Source: Sambucus nigra (taxonomy: Eukaryota > Streptophyta > Magnoliopsida > Dipsacales > Adoxaceae). Taken from it: a DNA stretch of 64,000 nucleotides. A program made the position numbers and the translations under genes. The notes beneath the pieces were generated by a model. It did no database searches, was not told the origin of the DNA, and saw only the letters and a program-made list of their open reading frames with translations. Below are positions 22,955 to 34,831 of the stretch, in pieces; positions within the stretch are counted from its first letter, which is position 1; each line of letters starts with the position of its first letter. The stretch is from NCBI GenBank assembly GCA_949130495.1, contig OX422208.1, forward strand, positions 399,798,561-399,862,560, read 5' to 3'.

Positions 22955-25286
22955 TGTGACAACCCGAATATAATTTTGATAAATTATATTTAAATCATGT
23001 TTATATTATGTGATATGAATAATGTATTATTAGTATATCTAATATTAAGTGCTTATGTTTAATCTAATCCTACTTTCATAAATCATGAAATGTCGAGTTA
23101 TGTACGAACACAAGATTTGGTTATTTTCGATAGAAATATTCCTGTTTAAGACTAGTTTTGGCCATTGTAACATTACAATTGACTTGAGGTGAAAACTACA
23201 TAGTTGTAGACATGTGACTTAGGGTCGTAACACAACAAACGGTGCATCAAACGGATGCTCGAGGAAGAAGTTAGGTCCAAATTACGAGAAGGGGCAAATA
23301 TGTCAATTCCCTTAAGTGGTAAATTGTCTTTTATTAAGCCAAATGGTTTAATTTGATTGGTTGGCTTGGGAGGCAGCCTTGGCCGAACTTATACCCTTTA
23401 AATATCCTTATCCTTCATCCAAAACCAGACATGAAAGGGTTTTAAGATTAGGGAAAGAGAAAGTAGAAGTTAAGGAAGAAAAGTAAGGAGAAAAAGTGTA
23501 GAAAAATCCGTAGAAATTACGTAAAAAGCCCTGAAGGTAATCCTAATTGTAATTATTGTTATTCATCTTATATTACTGATTTATATGATATAAATCATCA
23601 TAAGTTTATGAAAGTTTAAGCCCTTTATATATATGTATGGTTAGATGCAAGCTTATGTTAAGTTGAGTGTAGAAACCCTTAAAATTGCTTTGTGTTGAAA
23701 CCCCTTGTATTCAAATCTGCATATCTCTTTGTGTGATTACTGGAATGGAGAAATTCTAAATGGAAATGAAATTATACTCATATATTAATATAATATCTGA
23801 AAGTTAGAATTTATCACCTTGTGGTTAGTCCGTAATGATGATTTCTAGTTGGTACATAGTTGCTGTTTGTATACTTGATTTCGGTATGCCCTGAGTTTGG
23901 TCAAGATTTTGAGATAGCAAATGAAGTCCAAATATTATGAAACTTTAATTATGTACTATTCAGTATGTCTACCGAAAGTATGTTGAAAATCATGGAAAGT
24001 TATACTGTATAAAAATTATGAAAATTCTGGGAATTCGAAGGATTAATAGAGGAGCTTGTAGGGCAGATTTCTTGTGTTGTAGAGAAATGGTCATAACTTG
24101 ACCTAGGAAGGTTGAAAAATTACACCGTCACTTGTAATGGATAGTATATTAATATATATTTTCATGTTGATAAGGTTGGACCCCTGCATTTTTACAATTT
24201 AGAAATATAGGATGGTTAAGTATGTATGACAATAATTTCAGGCCATACTGGATACCCCTCAAATGAATGTTTGTATTTCGTCCTTACAAAAGGTACTTTG
24301 AGTACGTGTTTCATGTGTATATACGTTGAGAAGTATAATTTCATGTTTACTTGACTTTGGTTATAAATTCCTTATGAGGTATGTCCTACGGTTGAATGTT
24401 CATAACTTTATCAACATGAATATCATTGTTTTTGCCTTTACCTATGTTTTATGGAATGTGACTTAATTGGAATTATATTATTGATGTATAGTCATGGAAA
24501 GTTACATAATTATGTTAGGATAATATTTATTATTGAGGTTCAGTACTGATCTAGTTGGATTGACAGGTGTAAGGTCTAATAAACCCAGTTCAGCTCCACC
24601 AGAAGGAAACCTGAATACGTAGTTGACAACCCAAGGTGAGTGTACTCACTGGAATGATGTATTTGTATATTGTTACAAATGTGATCATAATGTTATGAAT
24701 ATAAAATTGTTCATTTCGGTTTACCGAAATGAGGGGTTACTCCTCGACCAGGAATGGGGGAGATTTGTCTATTAATGACAAGGGGTTACTCCTCGACCAG
24801 GAATGGGGGAGAATTGTCTATTTAGACAGGATATATGAATCATGATTCGGAAAAGTTGGTCATTCATTATGAATGAGCCGGATAAGTTAATACATAATTA
24901 TATGGACATGATTTATTGCATTTAAATTCATGCAATATTAGATTAGTGATACATTCACTGGGCTATTTTGCTCACGGTTCCTATGTTCACATTTTTCAGG
25001 TAACGCGATGTCACTGCCAAATCTAGGAGGTCAGGTTGGGTTAGCCAGGAATGGGAGAAACAATAATTTTGCGTAAATGTAAATGATGTAATTAAGTTAA
25101 CTTATCCTTAATGAAAGTTTTTATGGGAATGACTACTTTGATGTTGTAAAAAGGTTTTTAGTTATATGGATTTACAATGATGACTCTGAAATCAAAACTC
25201 GTGTTTATGGTTTGGTTAGATTAATTATGGTTTGACTCACTTTGACTTTCAGACTTAATTATAAGTAATTGGGTTGGGGTGTGTCA
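22955..25286 (+). repeat. First LTR of the nested insertion (solo-LTR structure)
   Basis: It starts TGTGACAACCCG and ends GGTGTGTCA, with GGTAA on both sides (22950-22954, 25287-25291). It contains CATTTCGGTTTACCGAAATG (24712-24731), a perfect palindrome apart from the central TT. A 50-bp duplication with GGGGTTACTCCTCGACCAGG runs at about 24733-24823. The likely TATA region is CCCTTTAAATATCC near 23394. Confidence 0.85.
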
Positions 25287-25339
25287 GGTAAAGTCGATAA
25301 AGTTTCTTGGATGAGTTGACAACCTCAAGATAAGATCAA

Positions 25340-26494
25340 GAGTTCGTAGCTAAATTTTTAGAATGCCAGCAAGTGAAAGCAGAGCATCAGAAGCCGGCAG
25401 GATTATTGCAGTCGTTGCCTATTCCGGAATGGAAGTGGGAGCATATAACGATGGAATTTGTTACAGGATTACCCCGGTCACCAAGGGAGCACGATTCTAT
25501 TTGGGTGATTGTAGACCGATTGACGAAGTCTGCCCATTTTCTTCGAGTTAAGATCACCTACACTGTTGACAAGTATGCACGTATGTACGTTGATGAGATT
25601 ATTCGTTTACATGGGGCACCAGTGTCAATTGTATCAGATAGAGATCCAACATTCACTTCCAAGTTTTGGCCTCATCTACAGAATGCCATGGGCACAAGTT
25701 TGAAGTTCAGTACTGCATTTCATCCACAAACTGATGGGCAATCAGAAAGGACGATCCAAATATTAGAAGACATGTTACGAGGTTATGTGTTTGACTTCAA
25801 GGGTAGTTAGGATGATCATCTTCCATTGATGAAATTTTTGTATAATAATAGTTATCAGTCCACCATTGGTATGGCTCCTTATGAAGCTTTATATGGGAGG
25901 AGATGTAGGACGCCTTTGTGTTGGGATGAAGTAGGTGAAAGAAAAATTTTGGGTCCAGAATTGATAGATATGACAACTGAAAAGATCAAAATGATTCGGG
26001 AACGGATAAAGATAGTGCAAAGCAGGCAGAAATTTTATGAAGATTAGAGGAAGCATCCATTGGAATTTCAGAAGGGAGATTTTGTATTCTTGCGTATTTC
26101 ACCGTGGAAAGGCGTTATGAGATTTGGCAAAAAGGGGAAACTAAGTCCAAGATACATTGGACCATATGAAGTGTTGGAAAGAATTGGGACCCTGGCTTAT
26201 AGATTAGCATTACCTCCAGATTTATCCCGTTTACATGATGTGTTTCATGTATCGATGCTTCGTAAGTATTTAGCGGATCCATCTCATCAGTTGAAAACTC
26301 AACCAATTGAACTGAAGGAAGACTTGTCGTACATCGAGGCACCATTGGAAATTATTGATCGTAAGGAGCAGGTATTGAGGAATAAAGTTATTCACTTAGT
26401 AAAAGTTATGAGGATTAGCCATGGAGTTAAAGAAGAAACTTGGGAAACAGAGGATAGCATGAGGAAACAGTATCCCCATTTGTTTGGTAAGTGA
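25340..26494 (+). pseudogene. Integrase plus chromodomain of the nested chromovirus
   Basis: One reading frame is broken only by two TAG codons (25808 and 26045). It begins inside the zinc-binding part (EFVAKFLECQQVKAEHQ) and contains the DDE catalytic core: Asp in VIVDRLTKSAHF, Asp in SDRDPTFTSKFW and Glu in TDGQSERTIQ. The YEALYGRRCRTP and LGPELI motifs follow. The C-terminal chromodomain reads RNKVIHLVKVMRISHGVK, then ETWETEDSMRKQYPHLF. Integrase inserts the cDNA, and the chromodomain targets chromatin. RT, RNase H, protease and gag are absent because this copy is 5'-truncated at GAGTTC. The first TAG replaces a Trp of the GSWDDHLPL motif. Confidence 0.9.
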
Positions 26495-26525
26495 CCTTTA
26501 TATTAAATTTTGGGGACGAAATTTT

Positions 26526-26548
26526 CTAGGGGGGGGGGGGGGGGAAGT
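26526..26548 (+). other. Polypurine tract with a run of 16 G
   Basis: CTAGG continues into 16 consecutive G, then AAGT, directly before the second LTR. It would prime plus-strand DNA synthesis. A G run this long may also be a sequencing or slippage artefact. Confidence 0.8.
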
Positions 26549-28879
26549 TGTGACAACCCGAATATAATTTAGATAAATTATATTTAATTCATTTTTATAT
26601 TATGTGATATGAATAATGTATTATTAGTATATCTAATATTAAGTTCTTATGTTTATTCTAATCCTACTTTCATAAATCATGAAATGTCGAGTTATGTACG
26701 AACACAAGATTTGGTTATTTTCGATAGAAATATTCCTGTTTAAGACTAGTTTTGACCATCGTAACATTACAATTGACTTGAGGTGAAAACTACATAGTTG
26801 TATAAATGTGAGTTAGGGTCGTAACACAACAAACGGTGCATCAAACGGATGCTCGAGGAAGAAGTTAGGTCGAAATTACGAGAAGGGGCAAATATGTCAA
26901 TTCCCTTAAGTGGTAAATTGTCTTTTATTAAGCCAAATGGTTTAATTTGATTGATTGGCTTGGGAGGCAGCCTTGGCCGACCTTATACCCTTTAAATATC
27001 CTTATCCTTCATCCAAAACCAGACATGAAAGGGTTTTAAGATTAGGGAAAGATAAAGTAGAAGTTAAGGAAGAAAAATAAGGAGAAAAAGTGTAGAAAAA
27101 TCCGTAGAAATTACGTAAAAAGCCCTGAAGGTAATCCTAATTGTAATTCTTGTTATTCATCTTATATTACTGATTTATATGATATAAATCATCATAAGTT
27201 TACGAAAGTTTAAGCCCTTTATATATATGTATGGTTAGATGCAAGCTTATGTTAAGTTGAGTGTAGAAACCCTTAAAATTACTTTGTGTTGAAACCCCTT
27301 GTATTCAAATCTTCATATCTCTTTGTGTGATTACTGGAATTGAGAAATTCAAATTGGAAATGAAAGTAGACTCATATATTCATATAATATATGAAAATTA
27401 GAATTTATCTCCTTGTGGTTAGTCCGTAATGATGATTTCAAGTTGGTACATAGTTGCTGTTTGTATACTTGATTTCGGTATGCCCTGAGTTTGGTCAAGA
27501 TTTTGAGATAGCAAATGAAGTCCAAATATTATGAAACTTTAATTATGTACTATTAAGTATCTCTACTGAAAGTGTGTTGAAAATCATGGAAAGTTATACT
27601 GTATAAAAATTATGAAAATTCTGGGAATTCGAAGGATCAATAGAGGAGCTTGTAGGGCAGATTTCTTGTGTTGTAGAGAAATGGTCATAACTTGACCTAG
27701 GAAGGTTGAAAAATTACACCGTCACTTTTAATGGATATTATATTCATATATATTTTCATGTTGATAAGGTTGGACCCCTGCATTTATACAATTTAGAAAT
27801 ATAGGATGGTTAAGTATGTATGACAATAATTTCAGGCCATACTGGACACCCCTCAAATGAATGTTTGTATTTCGTCCTTACAAAGGGTACTTTGAGTACG
27901 TGTTTCATGTGTATATACATTGAGAAGTATAATTTCATGTTTACTTGACTTTGGTTATAAATTCCTTATGAGGTATTTCCTACGGTTGAATGTTCATAAC
28001 TTTATCAACATGTATATCATTGTTTTGCCTTTACCTATGTTTTATGGAATGTGACTTAATTGGAATTATATTGTTGATGTATATTCATGGAAAGTTACAT
28101 AATTATGTTAGGATAATATTTATTATTGAGGTTCAGTACTGATCTAGTTGGATTGACAGGTGTAAGGTCTAATAAACCCAGTTCAGCTCCACCAGAAGAA
28201 AACCTGAATACGTAGTTGACAACCCAAGGTGAGTGTACTCACTGGAATGATGTATTTATATACTGTTACAAATGTGATCATAATGTTATGAATATAAAAT
28301 TGTTCATTTCGGTTTACCGAAATGAGGGGTTACTCCTCGACCAAGAATGGGGGAGATTTGTCTATTAATGACAAGGGGTTACTCCTCGACCAGGAATGGG
28401 GGAGAATTGTCTATTTAGACAGGATATGTGAATCATGATTCGGAAAAGTTGGTCATTCATTATGAATGAGCCGGATAAGTTAATACATAATTATATGGAC
28501 ATGATTTATTGCATTTAAATTCATGCAATATTATAGTAGTGATACATTCACTGGGCTATTTTGCTCACGGTTCCTATGTTCACATTTTTCAGGTAACGCG
28601 ATGTCACTGCCAAATCTAGGAGGTCAGGTTGGGTTAGCTAGGAATGGGAGAAACAATAATTTTGTGTAAATGTAAATGATGTAATTAAGTTAACTTATCC
28701 TTCATGAAAGTTTTTATGGGCATGACTACTTTGATGTTGTAAAAAGGTTTTCAGTTATATGAATTTACAATGATGACTCTGAAATCAAAACTCGTGTTTA
28801 TGGTTTGGTTAGATTAATTATGGTTTGACTCACTTTGACTTTCAGACTTAATTATAAGTAATTGGGTTGGGGTGTGTCA
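26549..28879 (+). repeat. Second LTR of the nested insertion
   Basis: It has the same ends and length as 22955-25286 and differs by scattered substitutions. It retains the CATTTCGG/CCGAAATG palindrome (28304-28323) and the internal 50-bp duplication. It is followed by GGTAA (28880-28884). Confidence 0.9.
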
Positions 28880-28884
28880 GGTAA

Positions 28885-29846
28885 AGTTGGTAAAGTTTCT
28901 TGGATGATTTGACAACCTCAAGGTAAGATCAAGAGTTCCTTCAAACATGTGGAATAAGATGCCCAAGAAGGAAGTGATTGACATTCCTTGGGGTGATTTA
29001 CAATATTAGCTAGTGTGCCCCAATCTTCCTTTAAAAGGAAGGATCGCGCCGGTACGTGGTCCTACATGGGATTTTTCTGAATTAGGTTGAGATTTTGAAT
29101 CCCACCTTCAATATGGGATTTCAGGAAGCAGCGGGGATATCATTCCATTTTAAGTAGGTTGTATCACCCATAATTCGGGGAGTAAACGAGCGGTGAGTAA
29201 CCATTAGTGGAGCAGTGTGAAAATAAATTTGGATTCATTGTGATCGTTTCTTTTCCACAACGGTTCTAGCTAACAAGTGGAGTATAGTACGGTAATTGGG
29301 GGTGGATATTACCCAATGGTAGGGTCCCGTGAGAGCACTCATAGCTGTTTATTGTGAACAAGATGCTTATTGAGGTTTTAGTGTGGAAAAACCTTAACTT
29401 TTCTCACTCTGAATGTTAAGAGATGCGCGGATAATCAGAATTTTGGATTGGTTGAGTTAGAGTCTAATGACTATGGTGGAATTCCATGACTGTTTTAGGC
29501 AAACAAGGGTGTTCAGATGTTCGTATGGTTTCTCTCAGAAGGGGAGTTTTGTGTTTAGATAAATCCGAATAGTTGTCATGTAGTGAGGAGAGGCCTCCCA
29601 ATGTATTGAAATAATGGGAATTAAAAATGTATAAGCGTGTCTTATGCGAATTTTGTCGAATAGGAGCACAATGTTAAGTGTCTGTAATGGGAGTGTTAAA
29701 CAAGCTTGCTGTGAGGCGGGGGCTATAGTGATTGAGCGCCTTACTATGTAGATAGTTTGCCTACTGATAAGGTATCCAGAATTGTTTTACAAGATAGGCC
29801 TTATTTTCTGAATTTCGGGACGAAACTCCATTCTTAGGGGGAAGTA
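28885..29846 (+). other. Degenerate 3' internal region of the 16737 element
   Basis: The region is full of stops. Near the end YPELF-like coding (29771-29785) resembles the last residues of a chromodomain, followed by TTTCGGGACGAA and the polypurine stretch. Nothing else is recognisable. Confidence 0.45.
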
Positions 29847-31890
29847 TGTAATACCCCTTATTTTTATGGTTTTTAAATTTAGGGATTTATTAAATTTAAT
29901 TAAGATAGATTAATTTAATATTAATCCAAAAAAATTATTTTAAATATTTACTAGCATGACGACTGTTAGTAATTATTGGAAAATTGTTGATTTGTTAAAT
30001 ATTACTTATTGAGTAGAGTAATATGTAGAATTGAATTTATTAAAATTGTCACGAGGAAACAATATGACAATTATGAAAATTAAGTCAGGACGCGTCTATG
30101 TCGTGTCGGGACTAAATTATTATTATTATTATTATTATAAGTGAATAAATTATAAATCGCCTGCATGGTGATTTCGAGTACGCCAACATGTTCGGAAGGG
30201 TCGAGATAGTTAGAAAAGTGTACCCGGGGATTTAGTTTGGGTCTCGGGGCGTTTTTAGGCCTAATTGGTATCCCAGGAGGGTATTATAGTCATTTTGTAT
30301 ATTTGGGTAATTAAATCCACGAATTTCCTAAGGATATATCAGCCTTTAGTAGTTGTCGTCTAGGGTTAACAAACACAAAATCAAACAACGGCCATTAGAG
30401 AAGAAGTTGGAGAGCTTTTCAAGCAACTCAAGGCCAAAGACTCACCCGTTTGCACCGCCACCACCACCAAAGCGTAGATCGCGTGACAAGGAACGCAATC
30501 ATACCTCTTTCGTCCACAAATCAGAAACTTAAATTCCAGGAAAGTATCTATCTTGCTCTATTTTAGTTAATGTTTCAATCATGTTAGTCTAGGGTTGTTT
30601 AAAACATGATTCATGGAAGAAACCAATAATTTTGAAACTTTAAATCATATGTTGTAGATGAAGTAGACATATTCTGGACATCTAAATCACATGTAGAGGA
30701 TAAGCCACGAATTTGTATGGATTTAGAAGCAAGAAATCTGGAAAAGAATTGGAAGAATGGAAATTAAAGAAAAATTAGGGTTCTTGAAGTTTATATAAAT
30801 GTTACCCCATTATATCATTATACTTGATGCATTCGGGCCTATTTTACTTAGAAAATCATGTATTTAGGTATGCAATACTGGTAGTAATGTTTTTTGGGAG
30901 TTTGGGGATCGTTAATGGAGTTTTGGTTGAGGTTGGAGAGGCAAACCCGTAACTGGACAATTGCAGGTTTCGTCATAACTGCTTGATCGATCGATCAAGA
31001 ACATTGATCGATCGATGGTATCGATCGATCGACCCCCTTCCTCGATCGATAGATCCTTCCTAGAAAACTGCGTATTTTTCTTCTTTAAGTTTAATCCGAT
31101 TAAAATTCGTAGGAACCCTTAATCATCATTGATAGAGCATAAAGAATTATAAAGGGGACCAGCAGGGCCTAGGTAGATCCCGTTGAGTGAAATTTAAGGT
31201 ATGATGAAATTATGGGTTAACGAGGAGTTATTAACACATACAAAATCATGCGTACGTCTAATAAAAGATCGAGACTCGTGAGTAAGATAGACTAAAATAT
31301 AAGTGAGAGTACCTATTGAAGTTATACTAAGGGAGATAGAATACTTCGAGGGATGAGAAGTAAGTATGGAGTAACTTATATATGAGAATAAAAGTGACGA
31401 GTCCGTTATGCGAGATAATCGAGTAAAATGTGCTAAGTACGGATAATTATAATTATGGGTCGTGGGCGCACCAAATTTAGAAATGTGAATGTTTATATAT
31501 ATATGACTGTGTGATTTTTCATATTATATATCTGTGTAAAAATCATACCCTAGTTACTTGCTATCACGGGGTTTTCGCGTTGGGACAGTCTTATCTCGAT
31601 TGGGTCTTTATGGGGGATATTAACTTGTACCCTAGAACATTGGATTCCTTGGTACAGGCTATCTGATTGATAGTCAGATGACTCTAAGAGACGTAAGGGT
31701 ATGTGCTGACCTCTTAGAGACTTGGAACTATGCTTCGCCTCCATTTGTATGTGTTTTGTGTTAATACAGTTCGAGAGTGATTCCGAACTAGTATTTCCCT
31801 TAGTACGAGTGATACGGGGACTTGATAGCAGAGTATGTCAGCACCATAGATTTTATGTGGGGTGCCGATAGTATATATATTATATGAGTG

Positions 31891-31960
<70 letters not shown>

Positions 31961-32916
31961 TTAAGTATGGGAACTTTCTACTGTGCATAAAAATAGTTAA
32001 GTAATGAATAAATACTCCGACTTTATTATAAGTGTTTAGGAATTTTGTGACATCACTGGGCTATTTTAAATAACATAAGATATATGAGAGAGCTTAATTT
32101 TCAGAACTTAATTATCTTAGCCATAGTATCTATCGAAATGAAACCTTATGGGAAAGTTAAGTTGAAATAAACTTTTGAGATCAATAGTACGATAGGCGTG
32201 CACACTAGATGAGAGGTGAGAATTTCTCAAGAGAGTGTCGCATACTAACATGGTTGTTTCATTAGCTGGTAAGCATTTTAAATACTTGCTGAATTATTTT
32301 TAAACTGTTTTACACTCGGGATCTAACTCGTTTCCTGTTATTTCTTTTCTCTTGTATATATATTTATATATTACAGGTGTCCAACCAAAGGAGCGTCATT
32401 CTTAGATTCCTTGGAACGAACGCGTTGCAGCTTATGTGGGAGTTGCAGGCCACTGCTTAGACGATCTCGTTGTTGACTCTACTCTCATTTTAGTTCTGAT
32501 TAGTTAGGGCATGTTTCGTCCGTTTTCCTATTCAGTTGGATTTTTTAGAGATTTATGTTCATTTATTTTCAGTATTTGGTACTCTTTGGGATGTAAGTTC
32601 GTGTCAGGATGATTTCATTTGTAGTTTTTAGACTTGGTATTGGTTTATCTGAATGGTTAAATTCTTCTGTGTTAATTGCCATCTTTAACAATTATACGAT
32701 TCTTAAACTGTTAATTATTGAAAAGGTTTTCATAATGGAATTAAATAAAATAGAAATAAGGTTTAAATTGTTTTGACACTTAGCTTAATTTTATAGGGTG
32801 TTTAAACTGGAAATTTATTTTGCGACGGTGATGCTAAGAATGAACCAACCGTTCACCTTGATTTTTAATTTAATAAAGGACTGATCACCCGGTATTTAAT
32901 TAGGCGGGGTGTCACA
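29847..32916 (+). repeat. 3' LTR of the 16737 Tekay-like element
   Basis: It starts TGTAATACCCCT after an AGGGGGAAG purine tract and ends GGCGGGGTGTCACA. It is collinear with 16737-19776 and keeps the full CGATCGAT palindrome cluster (30984-31056). Its (TA)n tract (31894-31957) is longer than in the 5' copy. Confidence 0.9.
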
Positions 32917-33815
32917 TTAACACGACCAAAATAGTCAACCAAGAAGTTATAACTATATATAAGGCTATGTTATATAAAAGAAAAGATAACTACAATTATA
33001 TGAATAAAGAAAGTAGCTAGAATCAGTTGAGCTTCATTAATTGTTCTCTAATTACATGCGCACGTGGAACGAGAAGAAAATATATTAACATATTATTCAA
33101 TCTAAATTGTTAACATATTATTCAATCACATAATGTAATAACATATATAGATTAAAATAGTATTTATAATAGAAAACATGCCCACCTATTATTTAATCAC
33201 ATGATGTAAAATTAGGGCTAAGTAGGGTTTGATTGACATTATTAAAAATATAAAGTATTCAATAACTAATTTAGTTGCCTCATTTACATGACTTTAATTT
33301 TCATTTTTATTGGTATTACAAGTTAACATGAGAAATTATTTACATTATAATTTGAGAAATTTTCATTCTTAATACCAATGTCAATGTGTATGTAAATACA
33401 ATTAGTCATCACCCCTAAGTTTTAACTGCTTCATAAAAAGTTTAGGTTAGAATATTTTTTTATAAAGTGGTTTTTTATATAAAAATAATGTTTTATAAAA
33501 CAATTAAAGCCCAAATTTTCAACAATACAAAAGCCTAATTGCAACCCAAATTTATAAGACGTGTATCCAAATATTTCCCTTGACCCCTAAATTTCAACAA
33601 TACAAATTCAGTCCCAAAGCCTAAATTTTCAGCAATGCAAAGCCCTAATTGCAACACAAATTTCCTCAATATTGCTACAAAAATTTCAGCAATACAAAAC
33701 CCAAATTACATAAATTCATAACACTAATTGCAATACAAATTTTCACCCATACAAAACCCTAATTACATAAATCAAGAACCCTAATTGCAAAATAAATTCA
33801 AGCCCATTTCTAAAT

Positions 33816-33853
<38 letters not shown>

Positions 33854-33873
33854 GTATTTGTGTGTGTGTGTGT

Positions 33874-33906
<33 letters not shown>

Positions 33907-34137
33907 TTCCAATAGCAATGGTGGATTCTGAGAGAGAGTTGGTCAGCATCCGAGAAATAGAGATAAAGTTCACACGAAGAGAGAGAAAGAGAGAGAGGGG
34001 AGAGGGAGAGTAAGGGAGATTGAAATGAATATAAAATCCTAGCTCCTTCTATTTATACTTAAAATTGGCTCATAATTCAGTACAGTGACCCAGTCTATAA
34101 TCAATTTGGTTTAATTTAGTGGGTTACGATTTATTAT
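32917..34137. other. Unassigned sequence with a compound microsatellite
   Basis: It begins with the apparent continuation of the interrupted 220-bp repeat. At 33470-33790 a loose repeat of AAACCCTAATT and CAATACAAA words occurs. At 33816-33906 lies a compound microsatellite: (AC)n, (AT)n, (GT)n and (GA)n in direct succession. Reading frames through it are artefacts. No gene is visible. Confidence 0.6.
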
Positions 34138-34582
34138 GATTGGTCACAGTTTTGAACCATGACCCCAGTAAGTCACACAAAACGGGTCACAGTTTCATAC
34201 CGTGACTTAATTCTTATGACCATTTTGAAATCAAAAGTTATTACGATATTAGGTCATAGTTCGCACTCGTGGCTATATTTAAAGCCAAACTTGTCACGGT
34301 CTCTTTTATAAGTCATAGTTCTCAAGTGTACCCGAATGCGTGATAATTTTGGCATTAATTTTTCAGACATTAGGGTCACGGTTGGATCACAATTTTGGAC
34401 CGTGACCATAGGGTCACGGATTTTTATTGTGACCAGCTAATGGTTTAGGTTACCCTTAGATGGGGTCACAGACTGGGTCATGGTTTATAGGGCATTGTCA
34501 TGGATTTGGACCGTTCTGCCCATGGTCACAGATGTTGGCCATGACTACCGTGGAGTGATTATTTCTAGTTTTTGGCATAGTG
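34138..34582 (-). mobile_element. Right end of a CACTA transposon with dense subterminal palindromes
   Basis: The end reads AGTTTTTGGCATAGTG, whose reverse complement CACTATGCCAAAAACT is a typical CACTA terminus. Just inside are about ten copies of GGTCACGGTTTGGACCGTGA-like half or full palindromes within 430 bp, the usual binding-site array for a CACTA subterminal-repeat protein. No left terminus was found in the window between 32917 and here, so the element is truncated or its start was displaced. Confidence 0.7.
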
Positions 34583-34768
34583 ATGGTGATTAATGGGTTT
34601 TTGGTATTAATGTTTTGTAATACCCCACACTTTAATTATTAATTAATTTCAGTGTGCGTTATATTATTAATTTAACTGGGGAACTTAAATTGGATTTTAG
34701 TAAATATTAATTAGCGAGATAAAGAATTAATATTTATTATTATTATTATTAATATAATAATAATAATA

Positions 34769-34831
<63 letters not shown>

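Larger units (their letters stand above)
22955..28879 (+). mobile_element. Nested chromovirus insertion: solo LTR plus a 5'-truncated second copy
   Basis: LTR copies at 22955-25286 and 26549-28879 (2332 and 2331 bp, start TGTGACAACCCG, end GGGTGTGTCA) are nearly identical. GGTAA is found directly before the first LTR, directly after the first LTR and directly after the second. After both LTRs the same 59 bp of flanking sequence follows (25287-25345 and 28880-28938, four differences). After the first LTR this flank jumps into integrase coding sequence at GAGTTC. No primer-binding site follows the first LTR. The first LTR is therefore best read as a solo LTR with its own target duplication, joined to part of a second copy of the same insertion. 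Confidence 0.75.
16737..32916 (+). mobile_element. Tekay/Del-like chromovirus LTR retrotransposon (decayed), with nested insertion
   Basis: Two LTRs of about 3.05 kb bound the element. They begin TGTAATACCCC and end GGCGGGGTGTCA(C/T)A. The initiator-methionine-type primer site follows the first (19779) and a polypurine stretch precedes the second (29834-29845). The flanks TCAAG and TTAAC are a possible but imperfect target duplication; both lie at the expected point of the interrupted 220-bp repeat. Internally there are gag and protease remains at 19967-21050 and no recognisable RT. A nested chromovirus copy occupies 22955-28879. The weak TSD, LTR divergence and numerous stops indicate an old insertion. 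Confidence 0.8.

Noticed and set aside
31800..31988. Frame with alternating Tyr-Ile
   Set aside because: It is a translation of the (TA)n microsatellite in the 3' LTR.
33743..33973. Frame with Ser-Leu, Thr-His and Cys-Val repeats
   Set aside because: It is a translation of the compound microsatellite at 33816-33906.
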